NCBI GenBank assembly: GCA_003439945.1
Contig: QVRM01002365.1
Location: 232,018-296,017, forward strand
Direction: 5' to 3'
Length of the DNA: 64,000 bases
DNA from: Dermanyssus gallinae
Lineage: Eukaryota; Arthropoda; Arachnida; Mesostigmata; Dermanyssidae
The notes below the pieces were generated by a model. The model saw nothing but the letters and a program-made list of their open reading frames with translations, had not been told where the DNA came from and did no database searches. Positions 1-12,861 of the stretch are shown here, piece after piece; position 1 is the first letter of the stretch, and every line of letters begins with the position of its first letter. Made by a program: the position numbers and the translations under genes.

Positions 1-3000
1 ATACTGTACCCAGTACCAGAAGTACGGAAAAAGGCAGACCTTACGAGATACCGGTAAGTTGTCAAAGTGGTAAGTGGGCAATGAGTGGGTAGTCATTACT
101 AATTTTAGTTGGCCGCAGATGAGGTCCGAAAAAATAGTCTTCCAGGGCTGTCGCTTGTGGAATAAGATAGATGCATTTTTGACAGGGTTCGTTAGTGATG
201 TCTCGCAGGATTCGTTAGTGATGTAAGCACGCTGTTTCTGGTAGACGGCTACATAAAGTCCGTTCACATGTTTTAAATTTATTAAATAAGCAAAAGGAGC
301 TATGAATAACAACATATTTCATATATCATCCTAATTGTAACTTGCTGATTTATCGCCACAGATCAGACTTTTGGCCAAGCCTATTGGTCTGGTTTACTAT
401 TGCTTTCATGTGCTACATCCAGTTGTATTCACCCGTTTGCAAGTGCATCTTCTAAAAAAAAGCTAATACATTTTGCCACTCCACAGCCACTCAATACTGT
501 CTGCAGAACATACTCTGTGAATATGATTCCGGCCTATTTATGTTACCTTTCTTGAGGAGAACGAATCGTCCCTATTTTAGAAGTTGTACATTATTCTATT
601 ATAGCTACCACTTGAGGAATTTCTGGTCCTTACACCTCTTCAAAATGTCCGGCGTTAAACTCGTAAGCCGATTTTCCAACATTTGCCTAATAATAATCAT
701 ATGTGTGACAACGAGACTATTATTACCTAACAGCAGGCACATACCGATCAAATAATAATAATTTTTGTAGCAAAATGGGTGTAAAATGTATTTCAAACAT
801 TCGTTTTAGTTGTTTAGTTTCGTTTAGAACTATTTTCTCATATAGATAGGAAATAATGATGATAATTATGATGGTGGCAAAGACTTGCCGGCGGTGAGGT
901 GTTAAAGGTATTCTGTTCGTACGGCGCTATTGTGGAGCGCGCGTCGATTGATGAGGCGTACATTGATCTGACGGCACTCGTTGATGAGGGGAACAGCTGC
1001 AATGGAACACCTCTACCGGACGGAGCTCTCGCTGATGCCCACGTCGAAGGCTTTGACGACAATCTCGAATTCCTCAAAGGTGGGTACGCCGAATCGCTGA
1101 AGGTGTACATCTACAGCACATCTACAGCACTCATACGTTTGTTAGCGATATTTTTGATGTTCTATTGTTAACGATATTCTCAAAAATGCTGCTAAACTAA
1201 CCTTATTTGCTGGCGCCACAACGGCTGTATTCGCGGGCGACTTCTCTTAACAGGTTGAGGTAATGATTCGTGAGGATATTGAAAAGCGTTCTCTATGGTC
1301 TAGAGATAGCGGACTCTACATTAATTGGTCAGAAACAGGAGTTGTCCAATTTAAAAATCTAAGAGGCCATACGACAATCAATATTTAAGTTTTTGCCAAA
1401 CAACAATCCAAAAAAGAATCAATCAAATCTGAAAGATCCCGAAACAGCCGAGGCTATTATTGTCTCCTCGGCCACAAGCGTACACAGAAATATATATTTC
1501 ATATATCATCCCAATTGTACCAATAGATACAAACAATAGAACAACAGCAAAACCGACCAAGATGGCTTGGTTGGGCAAAGCCTTGGCAATTTGGGAGGTG
1601 GAAGTTCGAGACCAGACCGTCACTCTTAAATTGGTTTGCTCGCTTACAATTTAGACAGGTACATGCCGGAGTGGAGCAAAAATCAGCCATGCCATGAAAA
1701 ACGGGAAATTACGCCTTACGAAAAAAAAACTTAAAAATAAGATTTATCGCCGTAAAACACTGTAACTTAGGTGCTACAATGTAAGATCAATGTTTTCAGT
1801 GATATTAGGGACACTTATATCTATAATAACTTTAATCATTCAAAAACGCTACGATATCGCGCTTCCTAATCTCATCTTATTTGCGGCTGATTAAACAGAA
1901 CGGTGTAAAACAGTTTGACACAATCTATAGATAATAATACGATATAGTACGGTGATAAAGTACACAATATTACTGCAACTTGTACATGCTTCGTACTAGC
2001 CATGTGGCTGTACTAAGTTGTAGCACAAACGATAAACTACAATTAAAAATAAGTAAATGTATTACCACATCAAGGCTACTCCAGTTCTCTAGTTTAGCTT
2101 TTCTGATCTCTTCCCATTTGTCCATTTGTTTCGGATTAAGCAGAACTTGCCTTGCCAGGGGAAGCACTCGAACATTGCATATCTTTCTATGTGCCTTTAA
2201 CCAATCGATCATGCTACTTTGGTGAAAAGCCTGTTGTAAATTGTGATAACATTTTTAACAAAATGTGAAAGCATTGTATTACGCGGTAATATTTGACTCA
2301 TTTGTAATTACCGGGATGGTGGGGAAAACATTTTTGCAGGTGTCGATTGGAGGGAACGTGGAGGCGATGCGTTTCTTGCGCGCGGGGCGGAAATCATGAT
2401 GCGAATGCGCCGAGATGTTCTGCAGAAGACACAGTTTACCTGTTCCGCGGGAATATCTCAGATAAGCAGTGCAAGGCATCGTTTAATTCCATTCCTTATA
2501 TAGGCCCTGATGAAAAGGGTGACATTTGGTATTTATACTATCTATATATATATATATATATATATTAATATATATATATATAGGTAGCGCTATCCCCGTT
2601 AGCATTCTGTTCGGTAGCTGTCCCATTCGATGTCACATGGGGTCGCCGTTTGGTGTCTGTTTATCTGTTTACCTGGTGCTGGATGTGTACCGCCTCGCTC
2701 CAACAGGTGGTGGCGAAACTTGCCGCTGGTCTGCACAAGCCAAACCAGCTAACGGTGGTTCCGCACTCGTCCGTGCGGGGTTTATTCGAGAACGTACGCG
2801 TCAATAAAATCCGCGGCCTAGGCGGAAAGTTCGGAGAGCACCTGGCGGAACGACTCCGCGATACAGGACAATGGCGCAACTGGCTGATATCCCCTCAGAT
2901 AGGCTCATCGCCATGTTCGGCGAGAAGACCGGGTAGAGTTTATTTATGTTCATATTCACGGGGAGAGACGAAATATTTCGTTTTATGTTTACCGGTTGTG

Positions 3001-3381
3001 GTCGCAAATAGGTTGGAAATTGGATTGTTTTATAAATTAGGTAAAGTAAAAAAAGTTTTTCTTCCTAATGCATATATATATATATATATATATACAGCCG
3101 CAGGAACTAAAATGCGTAATATACGCCTGATAGTCTGGGACCCTTAACATCTGTAATATGATTTAAGTTTAAGGTGCGGGTGGCACTTGAGAAGCGGGTT
3201 TCCTTTTTTCTGTTTATACACACAGTAGCTTCAACTTAAGCTCCATAGACATGCGTCACGCTGTTTTTTTCATTGGTGTATTGATCTGTGTATCTTTTCT
3301 CTGCATATAATTGCTTAATATAGTATGGTGTTGCAGTGCGCCAAAATGATCACGATATATATATATATATATATATCAACA

Positions 3382-3418
<37 letters not shown>

Positions 3419-3693
3419 ATGATGCATGATGACGTTGCGTTTTGTTATTTATGATTAGAATGTGGCTTTATGAATTGAGCCACGGAATTGACCATGAAGC
3501 TGTTGAGGACCGCCTACTGTCGAAGAGTCTCGGCTGTGCGAAGACCTTTCCCGGCAAAGTGCGTTGGTAAAAGTGACGGACGTCAGTCAGTGGACGAACA
3601 GTCTCTGTCAGGAGCTCGAGGAACGCCTGAAGAGGTTTTGGTGTTGCTTTTGTGACAAAAACGTTTATTTTTTAACCTCGAAATACCGTACGC

Positions 3694-3766
<73 letters not shown>

Positions 3767-6700
3767 AACTGTTTGAATACATGTGAGAAAGCTTGTTGTT
3801 GCTGTTTAACTTTTTTATGCTAGCATCACAGTTGACTACTATGGCGCTAAGTCGTTTGTTCAGAAAAGCGTGTTATTCAATAGGATGAAATCTCTTGCCT
3901 GGTCTACGGATTTTTCGATTTCAATTTCAAATTTGAAGTTTATTCACGGAACCGCAATTTCACAATGCTTAAGTTATCGTATATAAAAGTATTTTAAATG
4001 TGTAATAACACCAACATTATCTATTTTATACTTCATTATGTTTCACTCCTTGCGAAACTAACAATTGAAGTCGCAATTTTTTTTCCGTTCACACACATGA
4101 CATGCTTTCTTTAATATGTTCACATGTAACTAGTTTTGACTAGATTTATTACTCGTTACCCATTTTTAACCTCACACTTGAATAATCTGACTGGAATGAG
4201 TACGCGAATTTGCTTGGGTCCAGATAGTCGGCAGGGCATACGCGAGAGCATGACGGGTGGACTCCTTTAGAGCTACTAGTTTCAGAAATACCGTTGCACG
4301 TCGAGTTGTGCGTATAATAGCAACTCTTATAGAAAAAGCAGCATCATCCAGAATATCTCCTATATACACCTTAAATTCAACAATGTAATTTTTACCCTGT
4401 AAATATCCTTCAGTGGTAAACGCTTAAAAAAATTGAAAACACTTACGAATTGAATCACTACGGCGCAAGTTAAAAACGGCCCTGAGGGCATCATTCTGAC
4501 TAACTTTTTTGGATGAATTTATTTTATACATGATTGTATAACTATATTAGTGATTTCACACGTACGCATCCTGTGCTCCAACGATTGTGTCTTCCTTTGC
4601 CTGCAAAGGGCTATCCTCTGAGTGAGAAAAATGCGACAGCCTGGTACAAGGTCGATACTGGTCACCGAAGTGCGAACTTAGGGTACATCCGTTACTAAAT
4701 TCCAGCGCAAACTGAGCTTTCGACTTGCTAAATGGTCGTCTGCCTTCACTATTCCACTTCAAATGAAGCAGACGAACTGTATCCTGGATAACTGTATGGC
4801 CAAGAAGCCGCAGATACGCGGATGAGAGCCCGACGATGGTTAGTTGGAAGGGATTTACATTTAGTGTCACCGATTCAGCTGATAACCTGGCTTTTTACAT
4901 CATCACGCTGCCTATCAACCGACGTACATCCCTCTTCCCGACTCGACTGGCCAACAAGTAATTACCGTACGAATAACGACGTTCGCACCCGTAAGACTCA
5001 TACGTGTCAAGAGAGCAGATTAAAGTTTTCCACGCCTAATTTGTGCGGTAAAAGACAGCTAGAATCGCGTCAGATCTTCCATCTCTTTACGGATTCCGCA
5101 AGTACGTCGAGCATGCAGGGATTTACTCCCTCTCTTGTAGCCCAACAACAACCAATGGCACGACTTTAGTTAGAACGTCGAGGGCGTCTCTCCTGACCGA
5201 ATTCGACGAAAGCGTGACCGCAGAGTACATGCATAAACATTTAAAAGCACTCCACTAGTCCCTTCAAGGTGAAAAAGATTCAATCACGTTTTGACAGACA
5301 GCTCTTGTTTATCGTAAAGGTGTGGCGCGCGTGCATTGAAAAGGCAGTCTTCTACTGCAACGACAAAGACATTGATATTGTTTTTATAAGCGAATCATGG
5401 GTTGACGATAGCCTGTCTTCGGCGGAACTACCATTGTGGCGGGTTTACATACTATCCAACACACAACCTGGCGCATATGAAGTTACTATTTCCGGTAATG
5501 CTGCCGAACCTGTACGCATGGAGATCATCACTGGATTCGCACTCTTTAACGGATCCTTGAAAACGTATAATTTGCGCTTACTTTTTGCCCTTAGGCTCTA
5601 GTGATTCATGCATGATGTCTTCCCAATTGCAGAAATTACGTGAAATGGTAAAGCATTTATATCAGATGTAGATTGGAGATCCCCAGTTTTATGTAATGAA
5701 CTCACTTGTTCAGCTCTATTTGATATGTACACAAGATATGATAGGTACACATTACAGTGACAACGTAGTAGACTTGACGCTTAGAAATCGATCTAAGACC
5801 TAGTGCAATACGTGAATACTACAAACTTCCCTAGTTTAATATTCCACATTGTTCTGCATCGGCATTACCAATACAAGCCTATGTTGATCGAGTCACTTAG
5901 CAGCCTGCGAAAATGCCGCAGTAAACCCCCGGCTACAGTCAATTTTTCAATAGGCTTAGGCGAGCTAGAATACGCGCCAGTCTGATAGTAAAAGCAAAAC
6001 TAGACAAATAGAAAGCCATTTTTCGGTACACCATTCAAACAGTAAACTTTCGCAGTAACATGACATGGTTCTTGAGGTCTCGCAAAAGACTTTAAGCTTC
6101 TGGCTTTTTTTTAAATATATATATAGTTCTATATTTATTCAATTTCAAATCATTCACGGTCGGACCATGACATTTGGGTCCCTGCGAACGTGTGCACCAT
6201 TACGGGGGGTCCAGTGTAGGGACCAGCCATTTCTGGAGGGTTCCTCGAACCGAGGCCGCATTGCTCCGTTGCACATCCAGCGACAGACGCTGTCTGAGGA
6301 AATCACTTGCTCGCTTATCTCCGCTGGCTAGAATTAGCCGCTTCCCGACCTTCTGTAGCAAACTGCGAGTAGACGGACCCGGCCCGCCAAGGGTCTCGAA
6401 GGCAAGTGGGTGAAACTCGTACGGGTAACCGATGTTCTGGTACTTTCTAACCTTGCCTGCCTCGGCGAGAGCCGATGCATGACCAGCCCGAGCCGCGCCA
6501 GCACTGACCATTGAAGGGGCTAATGAGTCAGTAACTGTCGCGTCCCAAACCAGCATGCATCCGCGCTCGAACGGAGTTAAGGTCAGACCGTCAGGTCTCT
6601 TTCCGCCCTCTCTGTCTAGTCCGACGGGCTCCAGAACGCACGGTAGACCACTGGATCGTAGAGCTCTGCTAAAGGTTTCGTTCAAGGCTTGGTGTCTTGC

Positions 6701-8199
6701 TCGCCTACCTGCGCTGACAATACAGGACAGCCCGTGGCGTCCATCTGGCTGGACGACGTCTCCGCAGACACAGGCGTGGGTGTACACAAGGTCTGTTCCT
6801 AAACGAAGTCCGACCGCGATCCTTACCGACTCGTCATCTAACAGGGTCCCGATCTGAGCACAGGGTATGGCGTGGAGCCATGCGCCCGCCCCCTTGGAGG
6901 AGACGGCGCGCAGCCTGGCCTTATCGGCGTCCGTGGCGCATTCCGCAATGAGGTTTTCGACTCTTTGCCTCATAAAGAATTGCTGCCCATTCTTCTTGGT
7001 GTCCCACGCTGTCGACGGGCTCGTGGCCGCCACAGGGCAACTGCCTTGCCGGTGGCTTGTCTCCAATCGGGCTTCTACGTCCGTGAGAGCAACAGAATTC
7101 CAGGAGGGTCCAGAATCCAGAGAGCTTCTGGCTTACTTAACAAGCACAGCTAGCGATGTTAAATGGTGCCCTACCCATGGAGGTCACTGAAATCTTCGGC
7201 AACCCTAAATGTATGTGATTTTTACTCCTGCATTGGTCCAAAAACGCCATAAAACTCGATCGTAATCGCACCCCGGACGGCCTCCCGCCGATTCGGTTCA
7301 AAGAACTGGCAGACACGTTTGCAGAGCCGCTCACAATCATCTTTACTCGATTTTTAGAAAGCGGCGACGTCCCTTCGGCCCTCATAACGTCGATTGTGAC
7401 GCTAACCCATAAAAAAAGTCACGCGCTTTACGTGAGAGTCCATTGTCTGCACTATTATGGAAGCAATAATCGCAGACGCTACCTTTAATTACTTATCATC
7501 CCCCGATCCAAACCAACAGGCATTTTTAAGGGACATAATCGGCCGACACCCAATTACTGGTTTTCCACGTCAGGGCTCATGCAGGAAATCATTGCTCTTC
7601 GCGGTGTAACAGGGTGACATGTGTATTTAGCTATAGATGTCAAGCGAATAATAAATCCAGCCATCCTATATAATAATAATCGTGGCTTATGTAATATGAT
7701 ATGAGTCTATCTTCCTAAAAATGGGTCACACTCGAGAGAAACAGCACAAAGCAAGTAGTACCGAAAATATTCTGAATATTGTCTTAACCTTATCAAGAAT
7801 CGCTGGAATAGCCTGTTCAGAAACGAACCAAAATATGCGCACGATGATTTGACGTCTTTGCATGTTTCGCGGCACACCATCGGCGAATACTGCAGGATCA
7901 GAGGGTGAACCGACGTATTCCGCGTCTCCTCACAGTGAGCAATGGCGTCCAGTCAAAAAGTTGTCAGCTTTCAGGCAGCAGCCTGAGTCGAGTCTACCTG
8001 TATAATTGCGCTATGGCCGCCCTGGCCAAGTTGAACGTAGCGTCCCGCTCGAGTGGCGATTGGGCTCCACCCGTAGTCGGGCTTCAGTTTAACGCTAGCA
8101 AGTTTGAGGCTCTCGACGGTTCATCGAATATCATGAAGTACATGACGATGGGTTCGTCCAGCGCAGATCAAGCAATGACAACTGCTTCGACGACAAAAG
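1..8199 (+). CDS. POLH: DNA polymerase eta (translesion Y-family polymerase), partial, exons spread over 8 kb
   Basis: Exons read from the sequence: 1-53 (ends ADLTRYR), 883-1079, 2707-2932, 3459-3634 and 7896-8199. The second carries ERASIDEAYIDLT, the Y-family palm motif with the catalytic Asp-Glu pair. The third reads VVAKLAAGLHKPNQ and IRGLGGKFG (palm/thumb, helix-hairpin region). The fourth has WLYELSHGIDHE, GCAKTFPGK and QELEERLK, and the fifth has APPVVGLQFNASKF, the little-finger segment. All match the order in animal pol eta, which bypasses UV photoproducts in the nucleus. Junctions 53/883 and 2932/3459 agree in phase. The exon for the segment before VVAKLA (about 35 residues in animals) was not found; 1254-1300 is a weak candidate. 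The donor at 3634 does not match the phase of 7896. Two single-base frame breaks occur, near 2865 and 3557, so this could be a decayed gene or carry sequence errors. The C-terminal UBZ and PIP part was not located. Confidence 0.82.
1551..1732 (+). repeat. SINE family A copy (tRNA-derived)
   Basis: The head has a pol III A-box-like TGGCTTGGTTGGGCAAAGC and a B-box-like AGTTCGAGACC. A body follows that is shared with copies at 18090-18216 (minus) and 24527-24728 (plus): CACTCTTAAATTGGTTTG, TTTAGACA, GCCATGCCATGAAAAA and a tail ending in CCTTACG plus A-rich sequence. It is intronic in POLH. It is more diverged than the 24.5 kb copy. Confidence 0.7.
3700..3762. repeat. (TA)n microsatellite, about 62 bp
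   Basis: Uninterrupted TA dinucleotides just downstream of the last clear base of a POLH exon. Shorter TA tracts also occur in this gene at about 2544-2582, 3070-3093 and 3354-3414. Confidence 0.95.
3918..4022. repeat. Dispersed repeat, second copy of the 36.0 kb unit
   Basis: Shares TCAATTTCAAATTTGA, ACGGA-CC, CACAATGCTTAAGTT and ACACCAACA-TATCT with 35998-36110. A shortened version (ATTCAATTTCAAATCATTCACGG) lies at 6138-6160, just beyond the stop of the 6200-7066 minus-strand ORF. The unit may therefore be the 3' end of that element's family. Confidence 0.5.
5280..7640 (+). mobile_element. Decayed LINE (non-LTR retrotransposon) with endonuclease and reverse transcriptase remnants
   Basis: Within a POLH intron. 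At about 5340-5490 the plus strand reads DKDIDIVFISESWVDDSLSS, resembling the core of an AP-type endonuclease of LINEs. At about 7235-7410 it reads PDGLPPIRFKELADTFAEPL followed by IIFTRFLESGDVPS, a typical start of the LINE reverse transcriptase fingers (PDG-P). Further degraded RT-like sequence runs to about 7640, with stops in all frames. The two parts are separated by a minus-strand ORF (6200-7066), suggesting a nested insertion. Clade assignment is not possible by eye. Confidence 0.6.
6200..7066 (-). CDS. Retroelement-type protein with CxC-H-C finger and RPD...WDATV nuclease-like motif, 288 aa
   Basis: A single uninterrupted reading frame of 288 residues, with the start taken as the first Met. 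From about residue 95 it has CVCGDVVQPDGRHGLSC (C-x-C-x8-H-x4-C, zinc-finger-like). RARHQALNETFSRAL follows, then EPVGLDREGGKRPDGLTL and CMLVWDATVTDSLAPS. The order finger, RHxxxN, (R)PDG, (W)D-A-T resembles the C-terminal restriction-like endonuclease region of R2/NeSL-type retrotransposons; similar ORFs are common in invertebrate genomes. No reverse transcriptase is attached in this orientation. It lies antisense inside a POLH intron and splits a decayed LINE. The family assignment is inference; the open frame and the motifs are seen directly. Confidence 0.55.
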   Translation of the reverse strand: METSHRQGSCPVAATSPSTAWDTKKNGQQFFMRQRVENLIAECATDADKARLRAVSSKGAGAWLHAIPCAQIGTLLDDESVRIAVGLRLGTDLVYTHACVCGDVVQPDGRHGLSCIVSAGRRARHQALNETFSRALRSSGLPCVLEPVGLDREGGKRPDGLTLTPFERGCMLVWDATVTDSLAPSMVSAGAARAGHASALAEAGKVRKYQNIGYPYEFHPLAFETLGGPGPSTRSLLQKVGKRLILASGDKRASDFLRQRLSLDVQRSNAASVRGTLQKWLVPTLDPP

Positions 8200-9189
8200 G
8201 TAACTAATTCGATGGGGAAGGAGAAAGACCGACCATTGATAGATTTGCACTGAGACTCGACAATGAAAACCTACCTAGTAAACGTAATTAATGCCGACCT
8301 ACCACGAACGTTGAACTTTTCTGCTGCGCGTGCAGTGCCCTGGCATTACATATTAAGTGATTTCTTCAGAAGGCCAGAGAAGACTCGCCTAGCAGGTGAA
8401 GCCGTTACAGTTTATGCTTCGGTGAAGGCTGTGATCTGTCTGGTGCAAACAAAACTATAGCGGAACAGGCTTTTCCATCTCTTTGCAAGATAGTGCGTAC
8501 GTCTGAAAATAAATCGGAGATCCGAAAATGCTAACCTGATATTTAAAGGGAGCGAAGGAGGAAGAGAGAAGGAGACAATTCTCAAAGAACAGCCAGGGCG
8601 TGCGTTTAGTGCCATAATTCCATAGAAACGAAAAATCGCCAAAGGTACGCTAAAGGGTATCTGCAATGTAGGTGTGCAGTAAATTCAATGCCAGCTCCGT
8701 GCACCTTTTAGCTACTAAATACATAGTTGAAGGATTTGGATTCGAATGCCTGATCGTTCAATCTATTCGTCCACATATATGTCAACAAATGTCGTCGTTT
8801 CGCCATATTTTATGTTCCATCAACAAAAAAGAAAACTAAAACTAGCTGTTCATCATCAATTTCCTAACGCTATGCGTATAACGTTATTCAGACTTGGCGG
8901 ACAAACGGATCACGATGGCGTCGCGACTGTGGAAGCTGATGTCTACCGCTGAAGAGGATATTTCCCTGCAGGATCGCTTTTAAGTATGTGTATATATAGC
9001 GTGAGGCCACTTTAGAATAACAGCAATAAATACCAAAAAGCAAAATTTTAATTTATTAGGTATATATATATATACATATCACATAGTCCTTGTTTTTCAC
9101 ACATGCCCGCAGCTTCCCCAAGACGGTATCGACCGTTAGTCGCAAGTAGAAAAAGTCAAATTTGTTCCACTACTTGCAAAGGGCTGAAG

Positions 9190-9600
9190 GAAATTTCAAA
9201 ATCGAATAATCGAGTAGTCCCAAGGCCGGCTTCCCAAAGTCCGCATACAAAAAATCTATTGAGTTAAAGTCCGGGCGGCGCAGAGGCCACTTCAACATGT
9301 ACAAAAGTCAGGACGGTGCTCCAATGCACCAATCCTACACGGTTCTGCAAGGGCGAAGGATGAATATGAACGAAATTTTGCCAGTTGCCATAATTCCGGC
9401 CCAAACCATTGTTGTAGCCTCTCCGTGCTTCTCACGGAAGGGAACCATCCGCGTAGTCGGAGTGTACGTAGAGATGTACGTTGCCAAGCAGCAACGAAGC
9501 AAACCATGATGATTGTAAATCGATCGCCACAAAGACTGCGCGAGGAGGAATTGAGCGTATATGATATACTAAGTCCCTGTATTTAGGCGCACATGTAAGA
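9190..9600 (-). mobile_element. Decayed Tc1/mariner-type transposase fragment
   Basis: On the minus strand, in two frames, it reads TTMVWAGIMATGKISFIF and then, closer to 9200, KWPLRRPDFNSIDFLYADFG. These correspond to the two DDE-domain landmarks of mariner-like transposases (MVWAGIs-TGK and WP-RSPDLNPLDF). The pieces are out of frame with each other and contain stops, so it is a pseudogene. Terminal repeats were not identified. Confidence 0.65.
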
Positions 9601-11076
9601 ATTAAGCGTCTGCTAAAATTACTCGCCCCGTTAGGTCAGGTGGCGCCGTGTTGACGGCTAATTATACGATGAAATACACACATGCCACACATACTCATTA
9701 GCATTAACGTACTTCCAACATATGAGTGTACCTCTTCCTAACACCGTTCCGATCGGTATGAGCTGAAGATAATCACCAGAATTTATTTCCTAAATGTACT
9801 CTACATGCAATACAGAAAAATAAGTTTTGAGCATTATGAGCGCAGCACCGATAAGCGAAATATTTAAATGTTGGATTCATTCCGCTGCTGTGCTTTAAAG
9901 GTCAATCTCATAGATCGGTATTTGACACAACAAAGCATTCTTATCGTTAAACGTTTTTACGGTAACAAAGGGCATTTTCCTGATGCGTTGTTCTATGCAT
10001 ATCTTCTTGATGAATAAATAATACATTTCGCCGTTTAAAAAACTATTTAAATTGGAATGTAACTTTTTCCCTCTTGTTATATACACACAACAAACTTTGA
10101 GGTTTCGAACAACTCGGCAAAATATTTTTTTCTTAATAAAATGTCTTCTAAAAAAATTGTAATTGAGCTTGAAAGCCAAATTATAAGAATTGCAAAGAGA
10201 GACCTTCAATACAAAATTTGTTCTGATTTGATCTAGCGTAGAACGCAATTAAATTTCAGAGTCAACTTTTCTGCCGAACACGCATGCATGGTTGGGTTGT
10301 CGATAGGATGACTGGGACTCTCGCAATCGCAGATTTAGTGAAGATATCTTAGGATAAAAAGCTCAATATTACAATTTTTGGTAATTTCGCTCTCACTTCA
10401 AAAGAAGACGCTTGGGCATCCTCGTCCCACCAGAAATTTTTTTTCGCAGAATAAGCCTTGGGAACTTTTTGAAAAGTGGCATAGACAAACAAAGAGGCCG
10501 CATAGAGTTTTATATAAGAGACGAAATTTCGTTTTCCCAAGTCGTAGAAATAAGACAGACTCTTTCAGAGATTAAGCCGCGAATTTTTAAGTAATCTGTT
10601 CCGTTTCACGGCGCCGTTTTGGCCGGCCCTCAACAGTCATGGACAAGAGTAAAGAAATCTAGAAAATCGTGCTCACTAACGGCGTTACTACCACCAAGTA
10701 TGTGCTTGAAAAAGTGAGGATTTCCCATTATCCCAGTTGCGCTAGTTTTGAATGGATTTTGCACTGTATAACAGAGTCTCGACCCGAAAGGAGTTAAGCT
10801 AGCAAGACACTGTCAATATGTTCCTAACAGTTTTTCCACTTTAAGGAAAATGTTAATCACGGGTTTGGACCATTGAATTTAGGTTCTACATTCACAAAGA
10901 AATCTTACCGCAATCTTTTACGGAGACCTGAGTCTGTTTGCTACAAGAGATTCGATTTCTAAAAAAAACAGTCGATTCTTCAGCACAACATTGCGTCAGC
11001 GCACCCTGCGTTACTTTCACAGCGTTATTTACAGACAAATTGTAACTATCACGCTTGAATTTTTTATTTGTCCGAC

Positions 11077-11295
11077 AAGAGGCGGACACAACTTTGAGGC
11101 GTTAAAAATCGTATGGATCAAATAATATTTACGTTGAAAACTTATACATGTCCTTCACCTTTCTGAGCAGCCCTTGCAAAGGCTGCTCAGAAAGTTTGCC
11201 CCTGCTCAGAAAGTTCAAGGACAGGTATAAGTTTTCAACATAAATATTATTCGATACATACGATTTTTAACGCCTCAAAGTTGTGTCCGCCTCTT
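11077..11295. repeat. Foldback inverted repeat, about 95-bp arms with a 30-40 bp centre
   Basis: The left arm starts AAGAGGCGGACACAACTTTG and runs to CTTTCTGAGCAG near 11175. The reverse complement of the right arm (ending at 11295) starts AAGAGGCGGACACAACTTTG and matches along its whole length with about five mismatches. The centre contains two further GCTCAGAAAG copies. The structure resembles a MITE or foldback element. There is no coding sequence, and target duplications were not resolved. Confidence 0.85.
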
Positions 11296-12830
11296 ATTGT
11301 ATATCGTCACATTCGGCGGCGTGCTATATAGCCTCATCAACGATAAAGTGGTACTACGTTTTACACTATGTTATATTGAGGTACTGTATAGTTTGCAAGC
11401 GTTTGCAGCAGGCCTTATCTTAATCATCAGTCATATGCAACTAAGTATCACTACCTAAAAATTCTTTAATTTGCGTTAAAATGTGTGCAAGAGCAATGCG
11501 CTATTTATTGTTTTAGCTAATATTGCTCTCTGATTTAATGGCAAAGAAAATGAGATATGCAAAATCCATTATGAATAGTCTGGTAATACGTAGCTTATAG
11601 TATAGCAGTTTAACTACAGTCGGCACCCGCCGTAATAAGATTTACTGTTGCGCCTATGTACCATGCATCGGGATCAGAACACGTAGATAAATCCATGATA
11701 GAATGGTCGCCGACAATACGCCAGATGTATGTGTTCTTCTACACCAACGATGCGAAATGAGTTCATGTGCTATTGTAAAATAACATATCCCATTTATTTT
11801 TTGCATATTGTCAATAATAATAAAGAACACATTCACCCTCCCCCCTTTCGTTTGTCATGCTATTAGTCCTATTCGATCGGCTGCTATTCGTTATCGATAA
11901 TATTGTTATTATTGATGCTTGTGTTACTTAGATCTCATTTTCACCTCGGTGTTTGCTCGGATACTCATGTTCGCCATTCGCAGCGATCACGCACTCTGTC
12001 GATTCTCACTCATGCGTGCCATTAAAGGAGCTCTCGGATATTCATCGTGGCCCAGTGTTGATAGAATAACAGTCGAATGCGATGCTGTAAATTTGCTGTA
12101 ACCGATGTCCGTGGTCCTTTCTTCGACGTCTGTCACTACCAGCAGTGACACTCGGACTGGTGTAGAGTGTACTGAATCCGTTCGTCGTTTAATATACAAC
12201 ATTTGCCCCTTCCGTGTACGCTCGAACCTCAACTAGTAGCATCTTTCCGCATCTGATTTCTTAAAACGCGTTGGAGGCTATGACAGGCTGCAGCAGTACC
12301 AAATCTTCTCTGTCCGCTCCCCTGTCGACGATTGCGTATCCGGCTCAGCGATAGGAATGGCAACTGTTTCAGTTCCGACCGTCCTCGCACGTTCAGTAAT
12401 TACTACTCTTACGATTATGATTATTGGTTTTCTTCTCTTCTACTTCACTTTCCAACTGGTTCGTCTGCAAAGGGATACGCGTCCACCACATACACTACTT
12501 GTCGCTGATCACCTATTGTCCCTCAACTATTAACATATCGTTCGGCCAGACACTTTAAAAATAGCTCTGGATTTGGACCTTAAGAGCCTAAGAAGAAGGG
12601 CCGGGGGCCGGTTAGCTGCAAGGTTGGCGAGGCTGACCGGCCTACCGAGACCCCGAGTACATTGAGGCGCCCGCGTAGTACTTCCGTGATCGATCTGCTT
12701 GCTCTGCTGGCAACAGTCGTCGTACTCTACGCCAAAACGCCATAACACCGCCTGCGGCGACCTTCGGCCGTCCGAGGTTGCACTCTCGGCGAATAAGCGC
12801 ACCTCTGGCTGTCTTTTCAGTCGCAATATT

Positions 12831-12861
12831 CACCACCACCACCACCACCACCACCACCACG
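12831..12861. repeat. (CAC)n trinucleotide repeat
   Basis: About ten CAC/ACC units. Both strands read as open homopolymeric peptides here, which makes spurious ORFs. Confidence 0.9.

Noticed and set aside
4556..5169. Opposed ORFs at 4556-4870 (minus) and 4822-5169 (plus)
   Set aside because: They sit within the POLH intron, match no family I know, and no splice sites link them to POLH.
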